A stretch of 64,000 nt of DNA from Clostridium sp. CAG:609 (GTDB taxonomy: Bacteria > Bacillota_I > Bacilli_A > RF39 > UBA660). The position numbers and the translations under genes were made by a program. The notes under the pieces were generated by a model. It did not search any database. It had not been told where the DNA came from and saw only the letters and a list, made by a program, of their open reading frames with translations. Within the stretch, counting starts at the first letter, position 1; every line of letters starts with the position of its first letter. The stretch covers positions 27,869 through 91,868 of the forward strand of contig FR903536.1 of the NCBI GenBank assembly GCA_000438075.1, written 5' to 3'. Positions 26,370 to 35,924 of this stretch are shown piece after piece.

Positions 26370-27608
26370 CAATAATTTATAACCCTTCAAAGCTATTTTA
26401 TAAGCATAATAAACAAATGGATTAATAACATAATCAAATTCCCCTATTAATTCTGTAATTTCTGGATTAAATCCTCTCTTTAATTCATAAATACCATAAT
26501 AAGGACCATTCTTATCCATATCTAAAGATATCCCATAAAAATTAACATACTCTAAATGTTTCTTTATAGAATCCTCTATATGTTGTCTATAAAAAGCATA
26601 CTTCGGATTAAATTCTTTATATAAATTATTGGTACCACTCATAAATGTAATACCTTCATTACCCACAAATACACTCATCAAAGCCCCAATATTTATTTCT
26701 TTATTACTTCTTTTTAAAGATACTGCTTCTTCTAATTTTTTATTATATTTATTTATTTTATTTTCTAACTCTTCATGTTTTCTTTTTATTTTATCTCCAA
26801 CATTTATTTTCTTCATTGTATTATTTAATTCATCTAATTCTTTTTTAGCACCACTTAAAGTACTCCATACATAATTATAATAACACTCTGTATCTATATA
26901 TGCTAAATATAATGTAATATAATCTCCCATTAAATCTACCATCTTTTTATAATATGATGCAGGTCTAACTATGAAATTCTTTAAATTACCAGTATCTTGT
27001 AATAACTTAGTAAATATATCTATATTATCTGTATTAATTATCTTACATCTAACACCCATATCATAAGTCTTATCAATATTCTTTTTTGTTGACTTACTAA
27101 ATGTATTTAAAGTATCATTATAATTATCCCTTAATTTAATTCTACATAATATCCTTGGTTGTAAATCTTCAAAATTTTGACTAAATCCCATATGTTTAAA
27201 ACCTATTTTTTTAAAATTATAATATGCTTCTTCTCCACACTTTTCTTTTAAATTACCGTCACTATCTCTTAAAGCATAAATAACATTTGGGTCTAACTTT
27301 AACATAAAACCATGATTCTTTTTAACATATTTTATTACTTCATCATTAAAATTTTTTAATAAAGAAAAATTATATACATCAATTAAATAACCTCTCGGAG
27401 AATAAAACAAACTTAACTTCATTGGCATTCTTTTTTCAAGAAGCATAGTTACACCAACTAAGGAATCATTTTTATAATACCCAAGTAAATGTCTAACCCA
27501 TCCAGTTCCACTCTTTAATTCTCCCCACTCAGGTAACTGATAAATAGAAACATAAGGATTCTTTAAAGCAAACTCTCTAAATATATTTTCATCAATAACT
27601 TTAAGCAT
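26352..27608 (-). CDS. FemX/FemAB-type peptidoglycan bridge aminoacyltransferase (second copy)
   Basis: A 418-residue protein of the FemABX family, which uses aminoacyl-tRNA to add amino acids to the lipid II stem peptide on the inner face of the membrane. Visible family traits are YQLPEWGELK near the N-terminus, FYSPRGYLIDV, LKLDPNV, and C-terminal YGIYELKRGFNPEITELIGEFDYVINP. A helical coiled-coil arm at about residues 245-290, rich in Lys and Glu, matches the tRNA-binding arm of FemA. Its ATG overlaps the upstream paralogue's stop by one base. Confidence 0.92.
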   Translation of the reverse strand: MLKVIDENIFREFALKNPYVSIYQLPEWGELKSGTGWVRHLLGYYKNDSLVGVTMLLEKRMPMKLSLFYSPRGYLIDVYNFSLLKNFNDEVIKYVKKNHGFMLKLDPNVIYALRDSDGNLKEKCGEEAYYNFKKIGFKHMGFSQNFEDLQPRILCRIKLRDNYNDTLNTFSKSTKKNIDKTYDMGVRCKIINTDNIDIFTKLLQDTGNLKNFIVRPASYYKKMVDLMGDYITLYLAYIDTECYYNYVWSTLSGAKKELDELNNTMKKINVGDKIKRKHEELENKINKYNKKLEEAVSLKRSNKEINIGALMSVFVGNEGITFMSGTNNLYKEFNPKYAFYRQHIEDSIKKHLEYVNFYGISLDMDKNGPYYGIYELKRGFNPEITELIGEFDYVINPFVYYAYKIALKGYKLLKKLKK

Positions 27609-28834
27609 TATTTCCTCCTTAGTTTTCTATAAACTTTTAACATAACAGGTAACATCTTATACAATAACTTATTATTAACTAAATCAAATTCCCCAATAAA
27701 TTCTATATATTCATCTCCAAATTTTCTTTTAAAATCATGAAGTTTAGCTAAATTCTTATACTTAGTATGAGGATCACCTGGGGTACCAAATAAATCAAAA
27801 AATTCATAACCTTTATCATATGCATCTTTAATAGCTTCATAATAACTTCTAGTAACAGCAAAAGTAAAATTAGCTAAATCATCACTACCAATATATAAAC
27901 TCCATGCACGTGTTTTAGTATATGTACATATCAAAGAACAAACACATACTTCATCTTTATCAATACCACTAAATACTTCTCTTTCTTTTTCTAATCTAGC
28001 AATCTTATTTTTAATATCAGCTTCTTTTTTCTTATTAACCTCTAATTCTTTACTCAAATCATCTATTTCTTTATTTATATTATCAAGCAATTCTTTTGGT
28101 CTAATACTAATATTAAAATATTTCATATTATTATCTTTAGACATTTCTTCACTAAATATTTTATAATATTCTTCACTATGAGGATCAAACCCATCTTTAC
28201 TACTATTACTTTTAATCAAACAATAAAAATCATGTACTCTTACTTCATTATCAACTATTAAATTATAACTATAACTTCTCTTAACACTTTTCATAAATGA
28301 TTTATTAAACTTAGCTTCAATTTCTTCCCAAGGCTTTTTCAAATTAATTCTAAAAGTATATCTTGGTTGATTACCTTCATATAATCTATAAAACCCAGTA
28401 TGTTTATAACCCAAACTTAACATATAATTATAAAGTTCATAGTTATTTTCTCCACCATCTATTCTTTTACCATCTTCATCAATATCTTGATACTTAATAT
28501 CCGGATCAAACTTAATATAGATTATTTTATTTTGCTTCATATAATCTTTCAAATAATTAGTAAACTCATTTATTATTTCTTTATTACTATAATCCAAAAC
28601 AAAACCCCTCGGTGCATAACCATAACTATACCCAAGCGGAGTTTTCCTTAACAAAATCAAACATGTTGCAACTAAATTGCCTAAATCATTTTCCATTCCA
28701 ACATAAACAGGCACTTGTCCTTTTGCTCTTTTGCAAAATAAACCCCATTCATAACTTTGTAAAAAGTGTGATTTTTTATTACAACTTTCAAATTCATGAT
28801 ATCTTTTTATATCAACATTATCTATAAATTTCAT
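27608..28834 (-). CDS. FemX/FemAB-type peptidoglycan bridge aminoacyltransferase (first copy)
   Basis: A 408-residue paralogue of the next gene, with the same layout: SYEWGLFCKRAKG, GYAPRGFVLDY, IKFDPDI, a coiled-coil arm at about 240-285 (LSKELEVNKKKEADIKNKI) and FDLFGTPGDP near the C-terminus followed by FKRKFGDEYIEFIGEFDLVNN. Two tandem FemX-like enzymes usually add successive residues of a cross-bridge, so the wall here probably has a peptide bridge of at least two residues. GGAGG precedes the ATG. This is the first gene of the pair. Confidence 0.92.
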   Translation of the reverse strand: MKFIDNVDIKRYHEFESCNKKSHFLQSYEWGLFCKRAKGQVPVYVGMENDLGNLVATCLILLRKTPLGYSYGYAPRGFVLDYSNKEIINEFTNYLKDYMKQNKIIYIKFDPDIKYQDIDEDGKRIDGGENNYELYNYMLSLGYKHTGFYRLYEGNQPRYTFRINLKKPWEEIEAKFNKSFMKSVKRSYSYNLIVDNEVRVHDFYCLIKSNSSKDGFDPHSEEYYKIFSEEMSKDNNMKYFNISIRPKELLDNINKEIDDLSKELEVNKKKEADIKNKIARLEKEREVFSGIDKDEVCVCSLICTYTKTRAWSLYIGSDDLANFTFAVTRSYYEAIKDAYDKGYEFFDLFGTPGDPHTKYKNLAKLHDFKRKFGDEYIEFIGEFDLVNNKLLYKMLPVMLKVYRKLRRK

Positions 28835-28929
28835 ACGATGCCTCCATCTCTATACAACATAAGTTTAGCATACACCACTAAAATTAACAATATTTTTTTG
28901 TAAACTTACACATTAGAAATGTTTAAGCA

Positions 28930-28958
28930 TTTACATTATTAAGTAAGTTTGTTAAAAT
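28930..28958 (+). promoter_or_regulatory. Promoter for the LemA gene
   Basis: TTTACA at 28930-28935 and TAAAAT at 28953-28958 are 17 bases apart, 18 bases upstream of the ATG at 28976. A GGTGA ribosome binding site lies between. Confidence 0.65.
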
Positions 28959-28975
28959 ATAAATGGTGAATATAA

Positions 28976-29515
28976 ATGAATTTATTTGAAATAATATTAA
29001 TTTTAATTATTATACTGGGAACAATTGCAATATTTTATGCAACAATATACAATAATTTAGTTACATATAAATTAAAAATTGATAAATCGGAAGGAATCAT
29101 TGATGAAGCACTACGTCAAAAATATGATTTAATTGCAAAATTAAATATTCCAATTAAAAATGTTGTTACAAAAAAAGATTATTTAAAAGATTATATTGAA
29201 CTTAAGGATAAAAGAATAAGTAATTATGAACTTGATAGAAAATTAAGCGAAGCATATAACATAATACTTGAAGTAAAAAATGATCATGAAGAATTAAATA
29301 CAAAAGAAATAAACAAGGATATCAAAGAAATAGAAAAAATTAATGAAACTTTGGTTTCTTGCAAAACATATTTTAACAACAACACTAGTGAACTAAATAA
29401 ATTAATTAGAAAGTTTCCAACAAATATCGTAGCAAAAATACATGGCTATAAAATTAAACCTTTCTTTGATGGAAAAAATATGCAAGATGCTGTTATAGAT
29501 GATTTTAAACTATAA
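28976..29515 (+). CDS. LemA family protein
   Basis: A 179-residue protein with an N-terminal membrane helix (5-25), then YNNLVTYKLKIDKSEGIIDEALRQKYDLIAKL, which is the LemA signature with its predicted helical bundle, and a C-terminal NKLIRKFPTNIVAKIHGYK segment. LemA proteins are widespread membrane-anchored helical proteins of unsettled role, often linked to envelope stress or protease partners. No partner protease is adjacent. It is transcribed alone, with its own promoter and terminator. Confidence 0.85.
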   Translation: MNLFEIILILIIILGTIAIFYATIYNNLVTYKLKIDKSEGIIDEALRQKYDLIAKLNIPIKNVVTKKDYLKDYIELKDKRISNYELDRKLSEAYNIILEVKNDHEELNTKEINKDIKEIEKINETLVSCKTYFNNNTSELNKLIRKFPTNIVAKIHGYKIKPFFDGKNMQDAVIDDFKL

Positions 29516-29524
29516 CAGTTTTTA
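29490..29524 (+). terminator. Terminator of the LemA gene
   Basis: CTGTTATAG (29490-29498) pairs perfectly with CTATAACAG (29510-29518) and a TTTTTATTT tract follows. The last codons of the gene lie inside the hairpin. Confidence 0.75.
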
Positions 29525-29588
29525 TTTGGACAAGTATCCTATACAATAATTTATTTCTTTCATAAAATATAAATGAAAGGAGTTTCAA

Positions 29589-30428
29589 ATGAATAATAAC
29601 TATAGAAAAGCACAAAAAATGATTGATTGTTATAACCAACAAAACAAAAATACAACATTTACATGTTTTGGACCAACAGGTCCAACAGGACCTACTGGTC
29701 CAGCTGGTTCAACAATAACTGTTGGAACTACAACTACAACTGATCCAGGTACAGATGCAGCTGTTGTTAATGTTGGTACATCATCAAATGCTATATTAAA
29801 TTTTAGTATACCAAGAGGTGCTACCGGTCCAACGGGTCCTACGGGTGCTATCGGTCTTACTGGTGCTACTGGTCCTACTGGTCCTACTGGTCAAACAGGT
29901 GCTACTGGTGCTACTGGTCCTACCGGTCCAACGGGTCCTACTGGTCCTACTGGTCCTACTGGTCCTACGGGTGCTACTGGTGCTACGGGTGAAACGGGTC
30001 CTGCAGGTCCTACTGGTCTAACAGGTGCTACTGGTGAAACAGGTGCTACCGGTCCAACGGGTCCTACTGGTCCTACTGGTCCTACTGGTCCTACTGGTGC
30101 TACTGGTGCTACGGGTGAAACGGGTCCTGCAGGTCCTACTGGTCTAACAGGTGCTACTGGTGAAACAGGTGCTACCGGTCCAACGGGTCCTACTGGTCCT
30201 ACTGGTCCTACTGGTCCTACGGGTGCTACTGGTGCTACGGGTGAAACAGGTGCTACTGGTCCAACGGGTCCAACGGGTCCTACTGGTCCAGCAATTAATC
30301 TAAGCATTGGTACAGTTGAAACTGGTGCACCAGGTTCAACTGCAACAGCAACTATTACTGGTACATCGCCTAATTATGTACTAAATTTAACAATTCCTGC
30401 AGGTCCTACAGGTCCGGCTGGAACTTAA
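29589..30428 (+). CDS. Collagen-like GXT-repeat surface protein
   Basis: A 279-residue protein: a 27-residue polar head with two Cys, a short collagen piece (GPTGPTGPTGPA), a non-repeat module ending NAILNFSIPRG, a long G-P/A-T triplet region (about residues 77-236), and a C-terminal module whose PNYVLNLTIPAG echoes the first. Threonine-rich collagen triplets of this kind occur in BclA-type exosporium filaments, phage tail fibres and surface proteins, and are often glycosylated. No signal peptide, LPXTG or membrane anchor is visible, so location is unclear. An AAGGAG site precedes the ATG. Confidence 0.85.
   Translation: MNNNYRKAQKMIDCYNQQNKNTTFTCFGPTGPTGPTGPAGSTITVGTTTTTDPGTDAAVVNVGTSSNAILNFSIPRGATGPTGPTGAIGLTGATGPTGPTGQTGATGATGPTGPTGPTGPTGPTGPTGATGATGETGPAGPTGLTGATGETGATGPTGPTGPTGPTGPTGATGATGETGPAGPTGLTGATGETGATGPTGPTGPTGPTGPTGATGATGETGATGPTGPTGPTGPAINLSIGTVETGAPGSTATATITGTSPNYVLNLTIPAGPTGPAGT
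29969..30222 (+). repeat. Two tandem copies of a 126-bp unit within the collagen-like gene
   Basis: The segment beginning near 29969 recurs 126 bases later almost unchanged; for example GAAACGGGTCCTGCAGG occurs at 29991 and 30117. One unit encodes 42 residues, 14 collagen triplets. A partial third copy follows to about 30270. The in-frame unit could change copy number by slippage or recombination. Confidence 0.8.
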
Positions 30429-30430
30429 GC

Positions 30431-30466
30431 AAATAAAAATTGATCAATCATGATCAATTTTTATTT
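30431..30466. terminator. Bidirectional terminator between the collagen-like gene and ung
   Basis: A perfect 16-bp inverted repeat (30431-30446 and 30451-30466) with an ATCA loop has A-rich and T-rich outer ends, so it can stop transcription from both convergent genes. The ung stop codon lies inside it. Confidence 0.85.
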
Positions 30467-31120
30467 ACTCCAATCTATAGATTTTAAATTATTCTTTACT
30501 AAATAATCATTAGTTTTAGAAAAAGGTTTACTTCCAAAGAAACCAGAATAAGCAGAAAAAGGTGATGGATGTGGACTAGTTATAATATAGTGATGTGGAT
30601 TAGTAATAAGTTTAGCTTTCTCTTTAGCAAAGTTTCCCCACAAAATAAATACAACAGGTTCTTCTTTCATATTTAAAACTTTAATTATATAATCAGTTAA
30701 TAATTCCCAACCCCAGTTTCTATGACTTGCAGCTTTATCTTTTTCAACAGTTAAAACAGCATTAAGAAGTAATACTCCTTGTTTTGCCCAACCAGTTAAA
30801 TCTCCATCATTCCTAATAGGTACACCTAAATCATCATATAGTTCTTTATAAATATTTTGTAATGAAGGTGGAACTTTAACTCCTTTTTGAACAGAAAATG
30901 AAAGCCCATGAGCTTGATGTTCACCATGATATGGATCTTGTCCCACAATAACCACTTTTGTATCCTTATAACTAGTAAGCTTTAAAGCATTAAAAATATA
31001 ATCTTTCGGTGGATAAATAGTATTAATATCATATTCATGTAATATCTTATGATAAAAATTATTAAATCCTGGGCTATTCCATACAACTTTTAATAATTCA
31101 TCCCAATCGTTACCTATCAT
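30461..31120 (-). CDS. ung: Uracil-DNA glycosylase
   Basis: The 219-residue protein carries the family 1 motifs GQDPYHGEHQAHGLSFS (catalytic Asp in the water-activating loop), the LLNAVLTVEKDKAASH segment, VFILWG and the minor-groove HPSPFSAYSGFFG loop. It removes uracil from DNA as the first step of base excision repair. Length is normal for the family. The ATG overlaps the TGA of the MYG1 gene by four bases. Confidence 0.98.
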   Translation of the reverse strand: MIGNDWDELLKVVWNSPGFNNFYHKILHEYDINTIYPPKDYIFNALKLTSYKDTKVVIVGQDPYHGEHQAHGLSFSVQKGVKVPPSLQNIYKELYDDLGVPIRNDGDLTGWAKQGVLLLNAVLTVEKDKAASHRNWGWELLTDYIIKVLNMKEEPVVFILWGNFAKEKAKLITNPHHYIITSPHPSPFSAYSGFFGSKPFSKTNDYLVKNNLKSIDWSK

Positions 31121-31917
31121 TTTAAAGCCTCCCGAACTGCGTGCATTATATCATCAAAATTATCTGCAGCAATTAAAAATCTACTTGAATGACAAAATCT
31201 TAAATATGGTGGTAACTTACTAACCCATTCTTTTGGAAAATCTTTTTTTAATTCATTAGTATCAGATGTTTTTGTTACACCTTGAGCAGCATAACCACCT
31301 CTATTTGATGGATAAATTACATAAATAGCATCTGTACTAGGTAAATAATCTTTATAAAATAAAGGTTCATCTAATATAATTATTCTCTTATCAACTGCTT
31401 CATAATAATATTTTTTAACTTTTTCTATATCTTCTAATCTATGTTTTTGTTTTAAAATCATTCTTTCTAATATAGCTTTAGCAAATTCTACTGCTTCAAA
31501 AAATTCTTTATCGCCATCCGTATTTTCTAATGGATTAAAAACATCAATTGCTAATGCCAAAGCATTATAACTTCCTGTATTATCTGATAAATCTAAATCT
31601 TGAATTAATCTTCTATCTATTGATTCATAAACATAATCACCATATAACTCTCTTGCAAATTCTCTCCATAACTTACCAAATGATGCATAAGGTATACCAT
31701 TACTTCTAACTTCATTATCTTTCATATGATGATCAAAATAACCCATTCCAATATCAAAAACTAAACCATCAAAATCATCTGTAATAATATTACTTCTAAC
31801 AATTTCGATATCAGGATTTATCACTTTTAAAAAAGCTGCTCCGAATACATCATCAGAATGAAACTTTCCCCCATGAGTTAATGCTTTTCTTATTTTTTTT
31901 ACTTCTTCTACTTTCAT
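31117..31917 (-). CDS. MYG1/UPF0160 family metal-dependent hydrolase
   Basis: The 266-residue protein shows the family motifs THGGKFHSDDVFGAAFL, DIGMGYFDHHMKDN, NGIPYASFGKLW and DLSDNTGSYNALA. These place it in the DHH-like MYG1 group, whose eukaryotic member acts as a 3'-5' RNA exonuclease; the bacterial members have no firm role. The final VRFCHSSRFLIAA-like segment (LRFCHSSRFLIAA) is also typical. It is followed by ung with a four-base overlap and lies 6 bases downstream of rlmH. Confidence 0.88.
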   Translation of the reverse strand: MKVEEVKKIRKALTHGGKFHSDDVFGAAFLKVINPDIEIVRSNIITDDFDGLVFDIGMGYFDHHMKDNEVRSNGIPYASFGKLWREFARELYGDYVYESIDRRLIQDLDLSDNTGSYNALALAIDVFNPLENTDGDKEFFEAVEFAKAILERMILKQKHRLEDIEKVKKYYYEAVDKRIIILDEPLFYKDYLPSTDAIYVIYPSNRGGYAAQGVTKTSDTNELKKDFPKEWVSKLPPYLRFCHSSRFLIAADNFDDIMHAVREALK

Positions 31918-31923
31918 AAAACC

Positions 31924-32361
31924 TCACTTATGATAACTTTCATTATTATTTATTTTACAAGCTCTATATATTTGTTCAAGTAAAATACCACGAAATAATC
32001 CATGGGGAAAAGTCATTGTTGAAAAACTAATCAATTCATCACAAGTATCTGTGATAACCTCATTTAAACCTAAAGAACCACCAATAATAAAAGTAATATT
32101 ACTATTCATTGGTAAAATCTTATCTATTTTTTGTGCAAATTCTACACTTGTATATGACTTTCCCTTTAAATCAAGTCCAATATTATAATCACTCTTTTTA
32201 ATATTTTTATATAAATTATCAATTTCCTTTTGATAATCAACATTATCTTTTAATTCAACTATTTCTAATTTTATATATTTATTTATTCTTTTCTTATAAT
32301 CATTTATTAAATCATTTAAATAATCTTCTTTAATTTTTCCAACACACAATATTTTTATCAT
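31924..32361 (-). CDS. rlmH: 23S rRNA pseudouridine-1915 N3-methyltransferase
   Basis: The 145-residue protein is full length for RlmH, a SPOUT-fold enzyme that methylates pseudouridine 1915 in helix 69 of 23S rRNA. Visible motifs are ILCVGKIKEDYL, FIIGGSLGLNEVI (SAM-binding trefoil knot) and the C-terminal MTFPHGLFRGILLEQIYRACKI with the usual YHK end. Its ATG overlaps the walJ stop (ATGA), matching the conserved walJ-rlmH neighbourhood near the origin in Firmicutes. Confidence 0.97.
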   Translation of the reverse strand: MIKILCVGKIKEDYLNDLINDYKKRINKYIKLEIVELKDNVDYQKEIDNLYKNIKKSDYNIGLDLKGKSYTSVEFAQKIDKILPMNSNITFIIGGSLGLNEVITDTCDELISFSTMTFPHGLFRGILLEQIYRACKINNNESYHK

Positions 32362-33122
32362 ATTTCCACAACTTCCGTTCTTTCATTTTGCCTTGCACAA
32401 GAAATATTATTAAACTTAATATCATTTTCTAAAAAAGTATTATTAATAGTTTCTAGTGCAATACTTTCTAAATTATTTGTTTCACTTAAATGGATTAAAA
32501 TAATCTTTTTAGTTTTATTACCAATTAATTTAGAAAGGTATATTGATGCATCTTTATTACACAAATGTCCTTCACTTGATAAAACACGTTTTTTTAACCA
32601 ATCAGGATAAGGACCATGTGTAAGAAGTTCAATATCATGATTACTTTCAAATAAATAAACATCCAAATTTTTTAAATATTTAAAATTTCTATAATTAACA
32701 TAACCTGTATCTGTAACATAACATATACTTTTACCATTACATTCAAAAACATAATTTCTAGAATCCGGAGCATCATGACTAGATTTAAAGGAAGTAACAT
32801 GTACTCCCTCTAAATCTATAGTATCTTCAACTATTATAACATGTTTATATTCACTTATATCAGGTATTGAATAAAACATTTTCTCACTAATAATTAAAGC
32901 AGCTCCAGTTTTATCTAACACAGTTTTTAATCCTGCAATGTGATCTGTATGATTATGAGTTATAACTACATAATCTACATCTTTAATATTAACACCAATT
33001 TCTTTTAAATTTTCATTAATATATTTATAGTTTCTACCAGCATCTAATAAAAACTTTTTTCTTCCAATTTCTAAATAAGTAACATTACCTTTAGAACCAC
33101 TTGATAAAACTACTACCTTCAT
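32358..33122 (-). CDS. walJ: WalJ/YycJ metallo-beta-lactamase-fold exonuclease
   Basis: The 254-residue protein has the metal site THNHTDH near residue 55, the N-terminal LSSGSKGNVTYLE signature of YycJ, later metal ligands in SSHDAPDS, YVTDTGY and the ESNHD motif. YycJ/WalJ proteins are DNA exonucleases linked with mismatch repair and encoded beside the WalRK system in many Firmicutes. No walRK genes are present here; walJ follows the M23 peptidase gene and couples to rlmH. Confidence 0.93.
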   Translation of the reverse strand: MKVVVLSSGSKGNVTYLEIGRKKFLLDAGRNYKYINENLKEIGVNIKDVDYVVITHNHTDHIAGLKTVLDKTGAALIISEKMFYSIPDISEYKHVIIVEDTIDLEGVHVTSFKSSHDAPDSRNYVFECNGKSICYVTDTGYVNYRNFKYLKNLDVYLFESNHDIELLTHGPYPDWLKKRVLSSEGHLCNKDASIYLSKLIGNKTKKIILIHLSETNNLESIALETINNTFLENDIKFNNISCARQNERTEVVEI

Positions 33123-33124
33123 AA

Positions 33125-34579
33125 CTACCTCAACTTTATATATTTAAGTGGATTTTGGAATTGATAACTTCCATGATATGGCCAACCAATTGAAACCCCT
33201 AAATGCAAATGAACACCAAATGCTAAACCAGTTTCACCCATTTCACCAATTTTATCACCAGTTTTAACTTTTTGACCAACTCTAACAGTTTGTTTATACA
33301 TGTGAGCATATTGAGTATATATATTATTAGCATGTTCAATTATAACATAGTTACCATCTAGACTTCTAAAATTAACTTCTACAACTGTTCCTTCATCAAC
33401 GGCATATATTGGTGATCTAAATCCTGTACCAGATATATCTATTCCTAAATGCATTTTACCACCACGCCATCCATAAGGACTTGTTATCATATATGGATAA
33501 TTTGTTGGAAGTCCCCAAACATAATTGCCACTTCCATATTTTCTACCAACAGTTATTTCTTCCTTAATCATTTCTCTGATAACTTCATTTTTTAACACTG
33601 TTGCTTCACTTGATGTATTTCCATTTACAACTTCATAAGTATCGTGAACTAATGATAAACCGCTGACACCAGCTCTAGTAGGTTCTTTATAACTTGGATC
33701 TTTAGTTTCATCAACAACTGTTTCTGTTGTATAAGGAGTTTCATTTTCACTTATTTCATAAATATTATAAGTTAATGTAACCACCGGATTAATCAAAGTA
33801 ACATTAACAGTGCTTCCTACTGCAAGCATCGCATTTTCACTCTTATAATTAGGATTAGCAATTAAAAATTCTTGTGAATTTATCATATTTTCTTCACTAA
33901 TACTTGCAATACTATCACCAGTTTTAACTACATAAGTATCCATCTTAGCATCAGGTCCAAACAATAAATATTGACTTAAATCATCTGCATCAGTATAAAT
34001 TTTCTTCTTAATACTTATATAACCTTCTTTAATTGTAATAGATTCACTAAAATACATATTACTAATTACTTTACCTATTTCAGTTATACTTCTATGTCCA
34101 TCATTATATTCTTCAAATTGTTCTTCAGTAATAAATGATAAGACAAATGTCTTTAACGCTTCTTCAAAAACTTTTTTATCTAAAACATTAATAACAATAT
34201 TCTTCTTATCTTTGTCTTTTGGTTTAATAGTTATAATATAACCTTTAACTGTAAAATCATCTGCATTTTCAATTTTTCTATAAATTTCATTAACCCCCAT
34301 GTATGAATCATCAAATGTTTTAGTTTCTACTATATCAAGTCCATCCGGAGGATAAACATAATCAACCTTATATTCATCTTTTATATTTTGTTGTTCTTTA
34401 TTAATTAAATTATATAATGCATCCTTATTTTCAATCATACCAATTTCTTTACCATTTAGATAAATCTGATATGCTATATTTGCATCAACATATTTATAAC
34501 CATATTTTTCATCAATAATATATACTATTAAAATAAAGATTGATATTATAGCAGCTATAATTTTACTTTTATTATTCAT
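33125..34579 (-). CDS. M23-family peptidase with LysM and G5-like domains
   Basis: The 484-residue protein has an N-terminal membrane/signal helix (6-23), a long unassigned domain, a LysM domain at about 217-262 (YVVKTGDSIASISEEN), a G5-like beta segment (about 268-350), and a C-terminal M23 peptidase with HLGID and HLHLGV zinc motifs. Lys-M and G5 bind glycan and position the endopeptidase on peptidoglycan; M23 enzymes cut cross-bridges. Both key His motifs are intact, so it is likely active. It overlaps dnaB by eight bases. Confidence 0.93.
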   Translation of the reverse strand: MNNKSKIIAAIISIFILIVYIIDEKYGYKYVDANIAYQIYLNGKEIGMIENKDALYNLINKEQQNIKDEYKVDYVYPPDGLDIVETKTFDDSYMGVNEIYRKIENADDFTVKGYIITIKPKDKDKKNIVINVLDKKVFEEALKTFVLSFITEEQFEEYNDGHRSITEIGKVISNMYFSESITIKEGYISIKKKIYTDADDLSQYLLFGPDAKMDTYVVKTGDSIASISEENMINSQEFLIANPNYKSENAMLAVGSTVNVTLINPVVTLTYNIYEISENETPYTTETVVDETKDPSYKEPTRAGVSGLSLVHDTYEVVNGNTSSEATVLKNEVIREMIKEEITVGRKYGSGNYVWGLPTNYPYMITSPYGWRGGKMHLGIDISGTGFRSPIYAVDEGTVVEVNFRSLDGNYVIIEHANNIYTQYAHMYKQTVRVGQKVKTGDKIGEMGETGLAFGVHLHLGVSIGWPYHGSYQFQNPLKYIKLR

Positions 34580-35915
34580 TTTCTTCTCCAGCTCCTTTTA
34601 ATTGACTTTTAAAACTACTCATGTTAAGTTCAAATAATAAGTTAACTGTTCCTAGTCCTCCTTTTCTGTGCTTAGCAATTATTAATTCTGCCGGCACAAT
34701 TTTTTGATTAAAATCTTTTGCTTTTTCATAATAATCTTTACGATTAATGAAAAGTACCATATCTGCATCTTGTTCTAGTGATCCAGATTCACGTAAGTCA
34801 GCAAGCATTGGTTGATTACTTTCACGTTTTTCAGCACTTCTTGATAATTGTGATAATGCAATAACAGGTACACCAAGTTCCAAAGCCATTGTTTTTAAAG
34901 ATCTTGATATTTCAGATACTTCAACTTGACGAGATTCAACTCTTCTTGAACCAGAACTAACTAATTGTAAGTAGTCGATTACAACCAAACCAAGACCATT
35001 TTCACTATTTGCAAGTCTTCTACATTTAGCTCTAATTTCTTGAGCAGTAACACCTGCATTATCTTCAATATAAATATTGGTATCAGCAAGTTGAGATAAA
35101 GCTTCATTATATCTTTTCCAATCTTTTTCTTGCATATTACCAGTTTGTAGTTTATATGCATCTATTTGACCAATAGATGAAATCATACGATTAATTAGCA
35201 TTTCCGCAGACATTTCTAAGTTAAATATTGCAACCGCTTTTTTTGTATGAGTTGCAGCATAAGCAGCCATATTTAATGCTAAAGCAGTCTTTCCCATACC
35301 GGGACGAGCAGCTAATATAATCATTTCGCCACCTTGAAAACCAGTTGTTATTTTATCAAAATCTGGAAATCCAGTTTCTATACCTGTTATACTTCTTTTA
35401 TTTTTAGCAAGTTCTTCTAACTTTGCTTGAGCTCTTCTAAGTATTTCACTTATTGGAACAAAATCACCAACACTTCTTGCTCTAACAACATTTAAAATGT
35501 TTTTTTCTGCATTATCAAGCAAACTATTAACATCTTCTTCATCATATGTTTTTGTTATAATATCACTTGCAGTTTCAATTAAATTTCTTCTTACAGCATA
35601 GTCTTTAATAATTTTAATATAAAAATCTAAATTAGCATCAGTTACAACACTATCAATTACTTCAGTTAAATAATCATATCCAACTGCATTAAACTTTTTA
35701 TCTTTATCTAATTCATTTCTTAGTGTTGTTATATCAATCGGGGTTTTACTTTCGTACATATTTTTTATTGCATTAAATATATATTTGTTTCTTTCATCAA
35801 AAAACATATCCGCAGTAACTTCTTCAACTATTTTTGCAACTTCACTACTGTTTAAAAAAGCAACACCTAAAACACTCATCTCAGCTTCTTTATTCTGAGG
35901 CATACTTCTTGCCAT
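34572..35915 (-). CDS. dnaB: Replicative DNA helicase DnaB
   Basis: The 447-residue protein has the DnaB N-terminal helical domain, Walker A AARPGMGKTALAL, Walker B VVIDYLQL, and the LSRSAEKR and SGSLEQDADMVLF motifs of the hexameric RecA-like domain. It unwinds DNA ahead of the replisome. In Bacillus the same gene is called dnaC. It follows rplI by 9 bases, the standard arrangement, and there is no sign of an intein. Confidence 0.98.
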   Translation of the reverse strand: MARSMPQNKEAEMSVLGVAFLNSSEVAKIVEEVTADMFFDERNKYIFNAIKNMYESKTPIDITTLRNELDKDKKFNAVGYDYLTEVIDSVVTDANLDFYIKIIKDYAVRRNLIETASDIITKTYDEEDVNSLLDNAEKNILNVVRARSVGDFVPISEILRRAQAKLEELAKNKRSITGIETGFPDFDKITTGFQGGEMIILAARPGMGKTALALNMAAYAATHTKKAVAIFNLEMSAEMLINRMISSIGQIDAYKLQTGNMQEKDWKRYNEALSQLADTNIYIEDNAGVTAQEIRAKCRRLANSENGLGLVVIDYLQLVSSGSRRVESRQVEVSEISRSLKTMALELGVPVIALSQLSRSAEKRESNQPMLADLRESGSLEQDADMVLFINRKDYYEKAKDFNQKIVPAELIIAKHRKGGLGTVNLLFELNMSSFKSQLKGAGEENE

Positions 35916-35924
35916 AAAACCTCC

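Noticed and set aside
29969..30222. Direct repeats that could be taken for a CRISPR array
   Set aside because: The repeats are contiguous, in frame, encode collagen triplets and have no unique spacers.
29891..30307. A 138-codon open frame on the minus strand, opposite the collagen-like repeats
   Set aside because: It is a mirror of the triplet repeats (Pro-Val-Gly-Pro pattern) with no ribosome binding site, and arises from the repeat composition.
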